Shown here piece after piece: positions 1 to 12,248 of a stretch of DNA of 64,000 nt. Made by a program: the position numbers and the translations under genes. How positions within the stretch are numbered: position 1 is the first letter of the stretch; the number at the start of each line of letters is the position of its first letter. The stretch is from Sipunculus nudus. Its lineage: Eukaryota; Annelida; Sipuncula; Golfingiida; Sipunculidae. Where the stretch lies: the NCBI GenBank assembly GCA_026874595.1, contig CM049307.1, positions 5,293,579 to 5,357,578 on the forward strand, given 5' to 3'. A model generated the notes under the pieces. The model was not told the DNA's origin, did no database searches, and saw only the letters and a list, made by a program, of their open reading frames with translations.

Positions 1-464
1 TTTGATTTGTTTTGGACATTCATTACTGTACCATCCTTTGGAGAATTTGCCCCAAGTTTGGTCTCTTATTGGAGGATGTGTGATATCAAATGTCTGACTT
101 GTCAGAAATCCATTTTGTCTGCCAGTTAGCCACCTTAGAAATCCTTTTTTTCAATGCAGTTTCAGTGATTTTTCTTCAATGTTTGATCCAATTTAGAGAA
201 TGTTTGTTGTCTGATTTCAGACCTGTCAGAAGTTGAATATGGCCACCAGGCAACCATATTCCTTTTGATCATATTATCTCAAAAACTGTTAAAGTGAATG
301 CAGTTGGAAGTATATTAATCTTATCTTGCAAAGGATCGGGTCAAATATTTCTTAATAAATATTACCATCATTTATACAGGTGCAGTACAGTTGGCTTGTA
401 TTAAATAAAATTTAAACAGAAGCACCCATTTCTCAATAATTCTTGCATGGATTTCCTTGATTTT
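1..464. other. Non-coding flank, nothing recognised
   Basis: AT-rich sequence left of the family A element. I see no convincing exon, RNA gene or repeat boundary. Stops occur often in all frames. Confidence 0.5.
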
Positions 465-479
465 TAGCTCAGCTGACTG

Positions 480-3400
480 AAAGTCATCTGAGCTATAGCG
501 ATCACTCTTTGTCCGTCGTCCGTCTGTCCGTCTGTCCGTCCGTTAACCAGGCACAAATCGTAACCGCTGGACCTAGAACCTTGTAACTTGGGATTCTGAG
601 AGGTCCATAAAAAATCTCCTTGGAAACCAGAAATTAGGTCTCTGTTATCCATATCCTTCGAGCTATGGGGCCCCAAAGTACCCCCCAGAAAAGTCAAAAA
701 TTTCATACAAAAACTTCAATATCTCATTAACTACTTGACTGATGGTCATGATTTTTGGCATACATATTGATCATGAGATGTTACATCACTTCCTGCAGAC
801 TGGTGGCGCCACCTGTATTTTTCGATTTTTTACGAATTTTTTCCTCTATTTTTGAGACCTTTAAAAATGTGAACATCTGTTAACAAGGCACAAATCATAA
901 AGACTGGACTTAGAATCTTAATTCTTGACACACTGAGAGGTCCATGAAAAATCTCCTTGGAAACCAGAAATTAGGTCTCTGTTACCCATATCCTTTGAGC
1001 TATCGGGCCCCAAAGTACCCCCCAGAATAGTAAAAAATTTCATACAAAAACTTCAATATCTCAATAACTACATCACTGATGGTCTTCATTTTTGGCATAC
1101 ATATTGATCATGAGATGTTCGATCAGTTCCTGCAGACTGGTGGCGCCACCTGTACTGTTTGATTTTTTACGATTTTTTCCTCTATTTTTGAGACCTTTGA
1201 GGATGCTGTCATCTATTAGCGTGGCACAAATCGTAACGACTGGACCTAGAATCTTCATTTTCGACACACTGAGAGACCTATGAAAAGTCTCCATGGAAAC
1301 CAGAAATTAGGTCTCTGTTACCCATATCCTTCGAGCTATGGGGCCCAAAATTACCCCCCAGAATAGTCAAAAATTTCATACAAAAACTTCAATATCTCAT
1401 TAACTACATCACTGATGGTCATGATTTTCGACATACATATTGATCATGAGATGTTTCATCAGTTTGTGCAGACTGGTGGCGCCACCTGTATTTTTCAATG
1501 TTCACGAATTGTTTTCTCCATTTTTTTGAGACCTTTAAGGATGTAGTTATCTGTCAACAGGGTACAAATCGTAACGACTGGACCTAGAATCTTCGTTCTT
1601 GACACACAGGGAGACCCATGATAAGTCTCCATGGAAACCTGAAATTTGGTCTCTGTTACCCATATCCTTCGAGCTATGTGGCCCCAAAGTACCCCCCAGA
1701 AAAGTCAAAAATTTCATACAAAAACTTCAATATCTCATTAACTACTTGACTGATGGTCATGATTTTTGGCATACATATTGATCATGAGATGTTACATCAC
1801 TTCCTATAGACTGGTGGCGCCACCTGTATTTTTCAATTTTTTACGAATTTTTTTCTCTATTTTTGAGACCTTTAAAAATGTGAACATCTGTTAACAAGGC
1901 ACAAATCATAAAGACTGGACTTAGAATCTTAATTCTTGACACACTGAGAGGTCCATGAAAAATCTCCTTGGAAACCAGAAATTAGGTCTCTGTTACCCAT
2001 ATCCTTTGAGCTATCGGGCCCCAAAGTACCCCCCAGAATAGTCAAAAATTTCATACAAAAACTTCAATATCTCAATAACTACATCACTGATGGTCTTCAT
2101 TTTTGGCATACATATTGATCATGAGATGTTCGATCAGTTCCTGCAGACTGGTGGCGCCACCTGTACTGTTTGATTTTTTACGATTTTTTCCTCTATTTTT
2201 GAGACCTTTGAGGATGCTGTCATCTGTTAACGTGGCACAAATCGTAACGACTGGACCTAGAATCTTCATTTTCGACACACTGAGAGACCTATGAAAAGTC
2301 TCCATGGAAACCAGAAATTAGGTCTCTGTTACCCATATCCTTCGAGCTATGGGGCCCAAAATTACCCCCCAGAATAGTCAAAAATTTCATACTACAACTT
2401 CAATATCTCATTAACTACATCACTGATGGTCATGATTTTCGACATACATATTGATCATGAGATGTTTCATCAGTTTGTGCAGACTGGTGGCGCCACCTGT
2501 ATTTTTCAATGTTCACGAATTGTTTTCTCCATTTTTTTGAGACCTTTAAGGATGTAGTTATCTGTCAACAGGGTACAAATCGTAACGACTGGACCTAGAA
2601 TCTTCGTTCTTGACACACAGGGAGACCCATGATAAGTCTCCATGGAAACCTGAAATTTGGTCTCTGTTACCCATATCCTTCGAGCTATGTGGCCCCAAAG
2701 TACCCCCCAGAAAAGTCAAAAATTTCATACAAAAACTTCAATATCTCATTAACTACTTGACTGATGGTCATGATTTTTGGCATACATATTGATCATGAGA
2801 TGTTACATCACTTCCTATAGACTGGTGGCGCCACCTGTATTTTTCAATTTTTTACGAATTTTTTTCTCTATTTTTGAGACCTTTAAAAATGTGAACATCT
2901 GTTAACAAGGCACAAATCATAAAGACTGGACTTAGAATCTTAATTCTTGACACACTGAGAGGTCCATGAAAAATCTCCTTGGAAACCAGAAATTAGGTCT
3001 CTGTTACCCATATCCTTTGAGCTATCGGGCCCCAAAGTACCCCCCAGAATAGTCAAAAATTTCATACAAAAACTTCAATATCTCAATAACTACATCACTG
3101 ATGGTCTTCATTTTTGGCATACATATTGATCATGAGATGTTCGATCAGTTCCTGCAGACTGGTGGCGCCACCTGTACTGTTTGATTTTTTACGATTTTTT
3201 CCTCTATTTTTGAGACCTTTGAGGATGCTGTCATCTGTTAACGTGGCACAAATCGTAACGACTGGACCTAGAATCTTCATTTTCGACACACTGAGAGACC
3301 TATGAAAAGTCTCTATGGAAACCAGAAATTAGGTCTCTGTTACCCATATCCTTCGAGCTATGGGGCCCAAAATTACCCCCCAGAATAGTCAAAAATTTCA

Positions 3401-5720
3401 TACTACAACTTCAATATCTCATTAACTACATCACTGATGGTCATGATTTTCGACATACATATTGATCATGAGATGTTTCATCAGTTTGTGCAGACTGGTG
3501 GCGCCACCTGTATTTTTCAATGTTCACGAATTGTTTTCTCCATTTTTGAGACCTTTAAGGATGTAGTTATCTGTCAACAGGGTACAAATCGTAACGACTG
3601 GACCTAGAATCTTCGTTCTTGAAACACAGGGAGACCCATGATAAGTCTCCATGGAAACCTGAAATTCGGTCTCTGTTACCCATATCCTTCGAGCTATGTG
3701 GCCCCAAAGTACCCCCAAGAAAAGTCAAAAATTTCATACAAAAACTTCAATATCTCATTAACTACTTGACTGATGGTCATGATTTTTGGCATACATATTG
3801 ATCATGAGATGTTACATCACTTCCTATAGACTGGTGGTGCCACCTGTATTTTTCGATTTTTTACGAATTTTTTTCTCTATTTTTGAGACCTTTAAAAATG
3901 TGAACATCTGTTAACAAGGCACAAATCATAAAGACTGGACTTAGAATCTTAATTCTTGACACACTGAGAGGTCCATGAAAAATCTCCTTGGAAACCAGAA
4001 ATTAGGTCTCTGTTACTCATATCCTTTGAGCTATCGGGCCCCAAAGTACCCCCCAGAATAGTCAAAAATTTCATACAAAAACTTCAATATCTCAATAACT
4101 ACATCACTGATGGTCTTCATTTTTGGCATACATATTGATCATGAGATGTTCGATCAGTTCCTGCAGACTGGTGGCGCCACCTGTACTGTTTGATTTTTTA
4201 CGATTTTTTCCTCTATTTTTGAGACCTTTGAGGATGCTGTCATCTGTTAACGTGGCACAAATCGTAACGACTGGACCTAGAATCTTCATTTTCGACACAC
4301 TGAGAGACCTATGAAAAGTCTCCATGGAAACAAGAAATTAGGTCTCTGTTACCCATATCCTTCGAGCTATGGGGCCCAAAATTACCCCCCAGAATAGTCA
4401 AAAATTTCATACTACAACTTCAATATCTCATTAACTACATCACTGATGGTCATGATTTTCGACATACATATTGATCATGAGATGTTTCATCAGTTTGTGC
4501 AGACTGGTGGCGCCACCTGTATTTTTCAATGTTCACGAATTGTTTTCTCCATTTTTGAGACCTTTAAGGATGTAGTTATCTGTCAACAGGGTACAAATCG
4601 TAACGACTGGACCTAGAATCTTCGTTCTTGAAACACAGGGAGACCCATGATAAGTCTCCATGGAAACCTGAAATTTGGTCTCTGTTACCCATATCCTTCG
4701 AGCTATGTGGCCCCAAAGTACCCCCAAGAAAAGTCAAAAATTTCATACAAAAACTTCAATATCTCATTAACTACTTGACTGATGGTCATGATTTTTGGCA
4801 TACATATTGATCATGAGATGTTACATCACTTCCTATAGACTGGTGGTGCCACCTGTATTTTTTGATTTTTTACGAATTTTTTTCTCTATTTTTGAGACCT
4901 TTAAAAATGTGAACATCTGTTAACAAGGCACAAATCATAAAGACTGGACTTAGAATCTTAATTCTTGACACACTGAGAGGTCGATGAAAAATCTCCTTGG
5001 AAACCAGAAATTAGGTCTCTGTTACTCATATCCTTTGAGCTATCGGGCCCCAAAGTACCCCCCAGAATAGTAAAAAATTTCATACAAAAACTTCAATATC
5101 TCAATAACAACATCACTGATTGTCTTCATTTTTAGCATACATATTGATCATGAGATGTTCGATCATTTCCTGCAGACTGGTGGCGCCACCTGTACTGTTT
5201 GATTTTTTACGATTTTTTCCTCTATTTTTGAGACCTTTGAGGATGCTGTCATCTGTTAGCGTGGCACAAATCGTAAAGACTGGACCTAGAATCTTCATTT
5301 TCTAACGGCCTGAGAGACCTATGAAAAGTCTCCATGGAAACCAGAAATTAGGTCTCTGTTACCCATATCCTACGAGCTATGGGGCCCAAAATTACCCCCC
5401 AGAATAGTCAAAAATTTCATACAAAAACTTCAATATCTCATTAACTGCATCACTGATGGTCATGATTTTCGACATACATATTGATCATGAGATGTTTCAT
5501 CAGTTTGTGCAGACTGGTGGCGCCACCTGTTTTTTTCAATGTTCACGAATTGTTTTCTCCATTTTTGAGACCTTTAAGGATGTAGTTATCTGTCAACAAG
5601 GTACAAATCGTAACGACTGGACCTAGAATCTTCATTCTTGACACACAGGGAGACCCATGATAAGTCTCCATGGAAACCTGAAATTTGGTCTCTGTTACCC
5701 ATATCCTTTGAGCTATGGCA
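480..5720 (+). repeat. 1,011-bp higher-order tandem array (3 x ~337 bp)
   Basis: The palindrome-bearing segment CTGGTGGCGCCACCTG recurs about every 337 bp (near 801, 1138, 1476, 1813, 2149 and onward). Monomers three apart are almost identical: one marker segment lies at 1092, 2103, 3114 and 4123, giving 1,011, 1,011 and 1,009 bp spacing. Adjacent monomers differ clearly, for example GTTACATCAC, GTTCGATCAG and GTTTCATCAG after the shared GATCATGAGAT. This is a higher-order repeat of roughly five units, with a 2-bp shortening after about 3,500. Beyond 5,700 the monomers decay. Homogenisation by unequal exchange is the usual explanation. Confidence 0.9.
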
Positions 5721-6069
5721 CTCCAAAGTACAGCTCAGAATAATGGAAAATTTGATACAAAAGCTAAAGTATCTGAACAACTAATGCAGAGATAACCATA
5801 ATTGTTTGCATGGATATTGATCATGGAGTGTTTCATAAGTTTCTGCAGACTGGTGGCACCACCTGTATTTGTTCGTTTTTTTTTACGAAATTTTTCTGTA
5901 TTTTTGAGACCTTAAAAGATATGAACATCTGTTAACAGGGCACAAATCATAAAAACTGGACCAAGAATCTTCATTCTTGACACACAGGGAGACCCATGAA
6001 AAGTCTCCATGGAAACTTGAAATTAGGTCTCTGTTACCTATATTCTTTAAGCTGTATGGGTCCAAAATA

Positions 6070-6083
6070 CCCCCCCCCCCCCC
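6070..6083 (+). repeat. Poly-C tract (14 C)
   Basis: An uninterrupted run of 14 C in a decayed family A monomer, where other copies have a run of about six C. It is a likely site of length polymorphism or sequencing error. Confidence 0.85.
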
Positions 6084-6558
6084 ATGAATAATGGAAAATT
6101 TGATACAAAAACTGCAGTATTTCAATAACAACAACACTGATGGTCATGATTTTCGGCATACATATTGATCATGAGCTCTTCCATCAGTTTCTGCAGACTG
6201 GGTGTGCCACCTCTATTTTTTTTTCAAATTTTTACGAATTTTTTTCTTTTTTTTGAGACCTTTAAAGATGTGGTTATCTGTCAACAGGATACAAATCGCA
6301 ACAACTGGACCTAGAATCTTCATTCTTGTCATGCAAGGAGGCCCATGAAAGGTGCCTGTGGAAACTTGAAATTAGGTCATTACCCATATCCTTCAAGCTA
6401 TAGGACTCCGAAGTATCCCTCAGAATAATGGACAATTTGATACAAAAACTGAAGTATCTGAACAACTAATGCAGAGATCACCATGATTTTTTGCATGGAT
6501 ATTGACCATTAAGTGTTTTTATTAGTTTCTGCAGACTGGTGGAGCCACCTGTATTTTT

Positions 6559-7729
6559 GTATCCGCCAAAACGAAGTTTTGTGGATACTATGTTTTTGAC
6601 CGAGTTCCTCCGCCGTGGCGGCGTTCGTTTCCAGAGAGCTCCTCAGAGACTAATGGACCGATTTTTCCCAAACTTACACCTATTATCGGGTCACATGTGA
6701 ACTGGTGCCTAACCAATTTGCATTGACCTCTGACCTTTCCTCTCTATCCAGTGTCCATTTGTGGGTCTGTTTCCACTCATAAACCCTCATATCTCGGGAA
6801 CCGTTTGACCGATCAGGAAATAAAATTGATACAAATGTAGCCCTTGGATTGCTTTATAACATACACAAAAAATGGTGGCGCCACCTGTAACCATGTTTGC
6901 ACAGTGTCCATCTGTTCATCTGCCTTGGGTTAAAATCACTCATATCTCTGCAGTGAATTGACTAATTCACCTGAAATTCGGCATGTGTATACATCCAGGA
7001 TAGCTTTCTTGATTTTATGACAGGTGGCGCCACCTATGTTCACGTTCACGCTGATGACATCCAAGCTTATATCTCGGGAACTGTTTGACCAATCAGGAAA
7101 TAAAATTTATACAAATGTAGCCCTTTGATAGCTCTGTAACATACACAAAAAATGGTGGCGCCACCTGTAACAATGTTTGCACAGCGTCTGTCTGTTAGTC
7201 TGCCGTGGCCTAAAATTACTCGTTTCTCTGTAGTGGTTCGACATAACTGCCTAAAATTTTGCAGGTTTATACATCGTGGACAGCTTTCTTGATTTTATGA
7301 CAGGTGGCGCCACCTACATTCTAGTTAACGCTGGACACATCCAAGCTCATATCTCAGGAACCATTTGACCGATTGGGCCAAAATTGTGCATGTGTTTAGA
7401 TCTCACATAGGTCTTTATCATACACAAAACTGGAGGGGTTATTTGCAAAGATTTTTGCACGGTGTTTGTCTGTTTGTCTGCCATGGGCAAAAATCGCTCA
7501 TATACATGTAGTGGTTTGACTTTTCTGCCTAAAATTTTGCAGGTGTATACAACTTGGACAGATTTCTGGATTTGTGGTAGGTGGCACAACCTACATACAC
7601 ATTTAGGCTGCAGACATCCATGCTAATATGCAACATACCTCACTCTATTTCCCCTTGCCACTCAATCCATGCCTCACTATCGATTTTGGCAGATACATGT
7701 AGTCACTTGTTGGTTACCCGTATTCTAGT
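6559..7729 (+). mobile_element. Family B element (copy B1) nested in family A
   Basis: It starts GTATCCGCCAAAACGAAG, folding with the following GTTTTGTGGATAC. The 3' side has TTTTGGCAGATAC, the inverted partner of the first bases, then a degenerate hairpin around GTAGTCACTTGTTGGTTAC, then TATTCTAG followed by T. Inside are ~280-bp repeats with GGTGGCGCCACC near 6874, 7023, 7156 and 7303. Family A sequence resumes directly on both sides (CACCTGTATTTTT on the left, CATTTTTCTCTATTTTTGAGA on the right) with no duplicated target. So B1 inserted into a pre-existing family A array. Confidence 0.7.
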
Positions 7730-7912
7730 TTTAAAAGTTTAAACATTTTTCTCTATTTTTGAGATATATAAATACAGACTAAATCTTGGCCTGTTGTTTA
7801 ATCTGTTTGATGCTTCAGTTGAATGGGTATATACTACCATTCTGGTGATAAAATTTCCTTTTGTGAATCTCTTCCCAGTCAGCTGAGCGTCATGACCCAT
7901 GGGTCACTTGTT

Positions 7913-8173
7913 GCTATATATGTTGATCTTATATTTGCCCTTTGTAGTGTTCCTTTTGAGACTGACAGGAATCAAGCATGCTCTGGGAATAGTTGCTGAT
8001 AGCTTAACAATCAATATTTTTCCTGTGACCATAAATTCACTGTGTTTTAACCAGACACAGGTGATATATATTTCTGTTGTCGTAGAAAATTTCAACATAT
8101 TGGCAAATTGGGTCTTCAAAATTTAACTGGAAGTTGTGAATCTCAGCCCATGATGTCGCAGGTCATGCTTGGC
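7913..8173 (+). repeat. Spacer between two family A-type 3' ends
   Basis: Non-coding sequence between the family A terminus at 7912 and a second copy of the same terminus at about 8174-8206. Open frames on both strands are short, overlap each other and show no domain. Confidence 0.35.
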
Positions 8174-8206
8174 AGCTGAGCGTCATGACCTATGGGTCAC
8201 TTGTTG
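8174..8206 (+). repeat. Second family A 3' terminus (CAGCTGAGC, palindrome, CTTGTT)
   Basis: It repeats the family A end: CAGCTGAGCGTCATGACC, then TATGGGTCACTTGTT, about 295 bp beyond the first terminus. Either a truncated second element lies here or the end was bypassed and copied with flanking DNA. Both are known for Helitron-type elements. Confidence 0.55.
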
Positions 8207-9671
8207 TTAAGTGTATGCGTCGTCCGAGCCCTTCCCGCCCAGACTTTGAAAAAGCTTGAAAAAAATAAACCCTCAGCGGTTTGTTAACTGCCTGCCACTA
8301 AAGTGTACTCCGTCTTGTGCCTCGGGCGGACAAGATGGAGTCATCGGTTTATTTGTAAACCCTAACCCTTGAAATACACCAAATATATGTATATAGGATA
8401 GCCGTGATCCGTGTGCATACAAATGCCTTGAGGGCGCAACACAACGTATGTGAATGACGTAGGCAGGACATGTGCACATAAGCTAAAGTGGTGTAAACAA
8501 GCAGGGGAAGGAATCATGGCGGATACCACAAGTTGAATCGCGTGAAAAAAGGATAAATTATACATTATTATAGGCTAAGATATTAGTAAAAAGGCTATGG
8601 GATACAATTAACATGTATCCTTTGTGGATAAAAGAACTCTGAACAGTAGGCACTACTTCTACAGTCGCACCACAGAATCTCTAGTGGGTAGGCACAGATT
8701 TTCTAGTCGCACCTATTTTATTTTTTAACTGGATTATGTTTTCTTCACCAACACTCTAATTTCCATTCACCTTTATATCTAAGGGAAAGATTATAACTGC
8801 ATGAACTTATAATCAAGCGTATATATTAACTTTGTTAAGGTTTGTTGCATCAATAAGTATCTACAGAAAACTACCCAAACCATGAAAATTTGTTTTCCGA
8901 TATTTCATAATAGTGCATATGTATAAACTATTATCCTGATATATTTCTGATATATTTAATTGTATTTGCTCTTGAAATATTTTTGGATTGCTTCAAATCT
9001 ATATCTAAATGCCAGTAATGGTTCAGTAGTTATTAAAAATTACCTGTCACTAGGCTATAATTAATATAATAATATTAATAAAAAACTAATTATCTTATAT
9101 TTATTAAAAATTTAAAGCCATTGATTTTTCACACTTTAAAGATGATCATATAATCTTTAGTTAAATCTTTCTAAAGTTTTCACATTAATTGTGATTAAAA
9201 TGTGTCCTCATTTTAACACCATTATAACATGACAAGAAATTGAATTATATAAGGCTTTCATATAACTGCTTAAGGTGAAGTAGCATCACATAGTGACTCA
9301 TTATAGGTATATTTTGTTTTATTTTCATAAGAAATTTCCAAATTTTTATAATTGTGTAAAGATGTCCTTACGTTTATTGCTTTTTAACATTTTTACCATA
9401 TTATGTTTATGTATTTTAAAATATATAAATAGTATATTATAGTTGTAAATATAAATTTTATATATTATTTAAATATATAAATAAAATTTTAAATATGTTA
9501 TATTTATATCTCTAATTCTGAAGACTGCTGTACAACGGTACAAAACTAATTAGTCAACACGATACTTACAATCGTTTGATTCCTTACACATGATATATAT
9601 TTATACGCTCTGGTTATACCATCGTGCACTTTGCCATCAGTGCATTGCAAACAGCCTAGAATGAACAATTG

Positions 9672-9672
<1 letters not shown>
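8207..9672. other. AT-rich spacer, no gene seen
   Basis: The part at 8207-8560 is less AT-rich and includes an ATG in a fair context at about 8516, which meets a stop after six codons. The rest (8560-9672) is strongly AT-rich with no supported exon, RNA or element boundary. Confidence 0.45.

Positions 9673-9673
<1 letters not shown>

Positions 9674-9751
<78 letters not shown>
9674..9751 (+). repeat. (TA)n microsatellite
   Basis: About 39 uninterrupted TA units, with imperfect AT/TTTA extensions to about 9798, directly before a family B 5' end. Confidence 0.95.
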
Positions 9752-9756
<5 letters not shown>

Positions 9757-10005
9757 ATATTTTAATATAGTTTTTATATATATATATATTTATTTATTTG
9801 TATCCACCAAACGAAGTTTTGCGGATACTATGTTTTTGACCGGGTTCCGCCGCGTCATTCATTTACGGAGAACTCCTCTGAGACTACTGGACGGATATTT
9901 CCGAAACTTACACAAATTATCTGGTCACATGTGAACTGGTGCCTAACCAATTGGCGTTGACCTTTGACCTTTCCTCTCTCCAGTGCGTCCATCTGTGCTT
10001 TTTTT

Positions 10006-11905
10006 TAGCGAACCTGTGAGCTTATGCGATGGTGTGGCGTCGTGCGTCGTCTGTACGTTAACCTTAGCTATCTCAAAAATGGCAGGAGCTAACATCACCA
10101 AAGTTTTTGCAAATAATCAGTCATCCATAAAACTATATCGGATTTTTTTTTTTTTTCTTTCTGCATTTATTAGATTTTATAGGGAAAAAGCTAAAAAAGG
10201 TTTAAATATAATCTTCTCCGAAACTGACCTGCCAAATCGTCCTATATTTCACAGAAATGATCCCTGGAACAATCTCTCTCAAGTTAGTTCGAATGGTTCC
10301 TGTTTGGAGATTTTTGGCCGAGTTATAGGAGGCTGAACTTCGTCATCTGTCCAAAAAAGCATATTAAAATTTAAATCTCAGAAAAGGCTGGAGCTATCAT
10401 CACCAAATTTTATGCCAATGTTGGTCACATAGGTCATATCTGAAATTGAGGTATTGGTGGCTCCACCTGCATCGGCTTTTTTTGTAAGGGGTCATCAGTG
10501 CCTGTATCACACTGAGGGCTACAAAAAACTTCTTCTCTGAAACCATACGGCCAAAATGATTAATATCGCACAGAAATGATCATAGGGTTATGCTTTCTGA
10601 AGTTTGTTCAAATGGTCTCTGTTCAGTGACTTTTGGCTAAGTTATGGGAAGCTGAATTTAGTCATATGCCATAACAGCCCATTTTAGTTCAGTGGCTACA
10701 AAGATCTTCTTCTCAAAAACCACTGGGCCAATTTCTTAAACCTCACACATTAATTATTCTTAGATGTTGATAATTCAAATTTGTTCAAGTGGTTTTGGTT
10801 TAGAGTTTTTTGGCTGAGTTACGGGAAGCTAAACTTAGCCAGTTTGCTGTATCTTCCTATATGAGTTATAAACCTGCGAAACGTTTTTCGACTGTTGCCA
10901 CTGAAACCAGTATGTAAAATATTTTACAAGAATAATCCCTACAATAATTCTTATAATAATTGTCATTAATGGTTCCACATGAATGATTTTTGGCTGAATT
11001 ATGGAGATTGAATTGAGTCATTTTACCATATATGTTAGCTGTGTGATGCTGTTACATCTAGCCTGGCACCAGTTTATCAGCATCTATTACATCATGCCAC
11101 TAGACATTTAGATTTCAGGTTATCTTTGGTTAATATTGACAAGAAAGTTTTTTCAAAAGCTTTTTTCAAAAGCTTTTAAAAAAATTAGATTTATGATTTA
11201 AGTTATTCATCATACCAGGCAATGGAATATTCATGGATATTCAGCTCTATGTGGCTATATAAATACAACTGTCCATGGATTATAAATTATTGGTATCCCT
11301 ACTTAACTTAATTCAAGAATCTGCCATCAGTGAGATATATCTGTATTTTAATTTTGCATTCAGTATGCATCTGTAATAATTTTACATGTATTCCTGATTA
11401 CTTTTTTTTATAAAAAGTCAGCTGTAAAGCATTTTGTATTGGAAAAATTAATTTCAAAGTTATTTCAAGTAGGGACCACTTTTGTGTACAGATGGCAGCA
11501 CTTGGTTTACCATTGGCAGATTGCCAGTGCCTTGATGTTGGCCATTAGCCAAGATGATGTCAGCTCTGTAAATAGTTTTGGCACAGTGCCTGGATTGGAA
11601 GAAGTGCAGCCAGGTATAGGTCAAGAGTTCACTCAGTGCAGTAGCTGCATTCTGTTTATAGCTTTGGCAGACTGCTCACTGCATCAGATTTGGCACCAAA
11701 GTTCAGCCTGGATCTATTTATAGCTTTGGCAGACTGCCAACTGTGTCAGATTATGCAACAGGTCAAGAGTTTTCTCAGTGCAGCCAAGTACAGGTCAAAA
11801 GTTCACTCAGTCTAGCCAGGTGCAGGTCAGGAGTTCACTCAGTGCAGTAACTTGAGACAGCAATTTGTCACAGTTCACTCGTAGGCAACTGCCTTACTCA
11901 CCTAA
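10006..11905 (+). mobile_element. Family C element: HINE-like, nested in family B
   Basis: It begins AGCGAACCTGTGAGC at about 10007. Its end has CACAGTTCACTC, an imperfect inverted partner, then the hairpin AGGCA-AC-TGCCT (11883-11894), then TACTCACCTAA. The CTAA fits the CTRR end rule of Helitrons. The core has diverged repeats of ~170-190 bp (CTTCTCTGAAACC, CTTCTCAAAAACC, each followed by GGCCAA and then a TTTTGGCT-AGTTA phrase). One GGTGGCTCCACC variant of the shared palindrome lies near 10448. A 117-codon frame at 9983-10336 crosses the element start and is not a gene. Confidence 0.5.
11580..11860 (+). repeat. Short direct repeats in family C tail
   Basis: A ~40-60-bp unit containing CAGGTATAGGTCAAGAG and TTCACTCAGTGCAG recurs three to four times with changes (near 11611, 11760, 11795 and 11822), mixed with copies of GCTTTGGCAGACTGC. 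It is a decayed minisatellite. The overlapping 94-codon frame (11439-11723) is a by-product. Confidence 0.6.
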
Positions 11906-12248
11906 GCCTCGTCAGCCCAGTGCATCAGACTCTGGGGAAGTTTGATGTATTGGCCTGATATTTTGACCTGTCTATGCATCTTTGATGGTATTCATATTTA
12001 CAAGACAGGTGGTGCCACCTACATTGACTTTTGCAGTGTATGCGCCTGCTTATTTCTACAGAGGAATTTGATACATCAGCGTAAAATTAGGCATGTTTAT
12101 ACATATCGGGTAGCTTTATAGACTGTTGGCCCCTCCTACAATATAATTTTTGCACAGTGAATGGCCCTGCTTATTTCACAGGAGGGGTTTGATATATCAG
12201 TCTGACATTGGGCATATGTATATATCTCTTCATTGTATACAAGACAGA

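Larger units (their letters stand above)
465..7912 (+). mobile_element. Family A element: Helentron/HINE-like unit with satellite core
   Basis: Seen: the 5' end at 466-478 reads AGCTCAGCTGACT and forms a hairpin with the following AGTCATCTGAGCT. The same word returns inverted near the 3' end as AGTCAGCTGAGC (about 7877-7888), followed by the palindrome TGACCCATGGGTCA and a terminus CTTG-TT at about 7912. Between them lie about 17 tandem monomers of ~337 bp. The array is interrupted by a family B element at 6559-7729. Known: Helentron-related non-autonomous elements (HINEs) have subterminal inverted repeats, a 3' palindrome, tandem repeats inside and no target-site duplication. Inferred: family A belongs to this type. 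It encodes no protein; the short open frames repeat with the satellite and are by-products. Confidence 0.65.
9800..12248 (+). mobile_element. Family B element B2a, interrupted by family C
   Basis: The family B 5' hairpin starts at about 9800 (GTATCCACCAAACGAAG, then GTTTTGCGGATAC), followed by the conserved leader (GTTTTTGACCGGGTTCCGCC, then TCACATGTGAACTGGTGCC). At about 10006 it is broken by family C. B-like sequence resumes after 11905 (TTTGATGTATTGGCC onward, with GGTGGTGCCACC near 12010) and runs into a truncated second family B start at about 12249. No coding frame inside it resembles a protein. Confidence 0.55.

Noticed and set aside
1073-5305. Repeated open frames of 60-73 codons on both strands in the family A array
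   Set aside because: They recur with the satellite period, overlap on opposite strands and show no protein-like conservation. They reflect conserved DNA, not genes.
480-7650. Regular repeats as a CRISPR array
   Set aside because: Units are 280-340 bp without alternating unique spacers, in an intron-bearing genome with no cas genes.
8516-8536. ATGGCGGATACC as an RNF181-like start
   Set aside because: It meets a stop after six codons, and no donor precedes the stop in a matching phase.
9983-10336. 117-codon frame as a gene
   Set aside because: It crosses the start of the family C element and includes poly-T; no domain.
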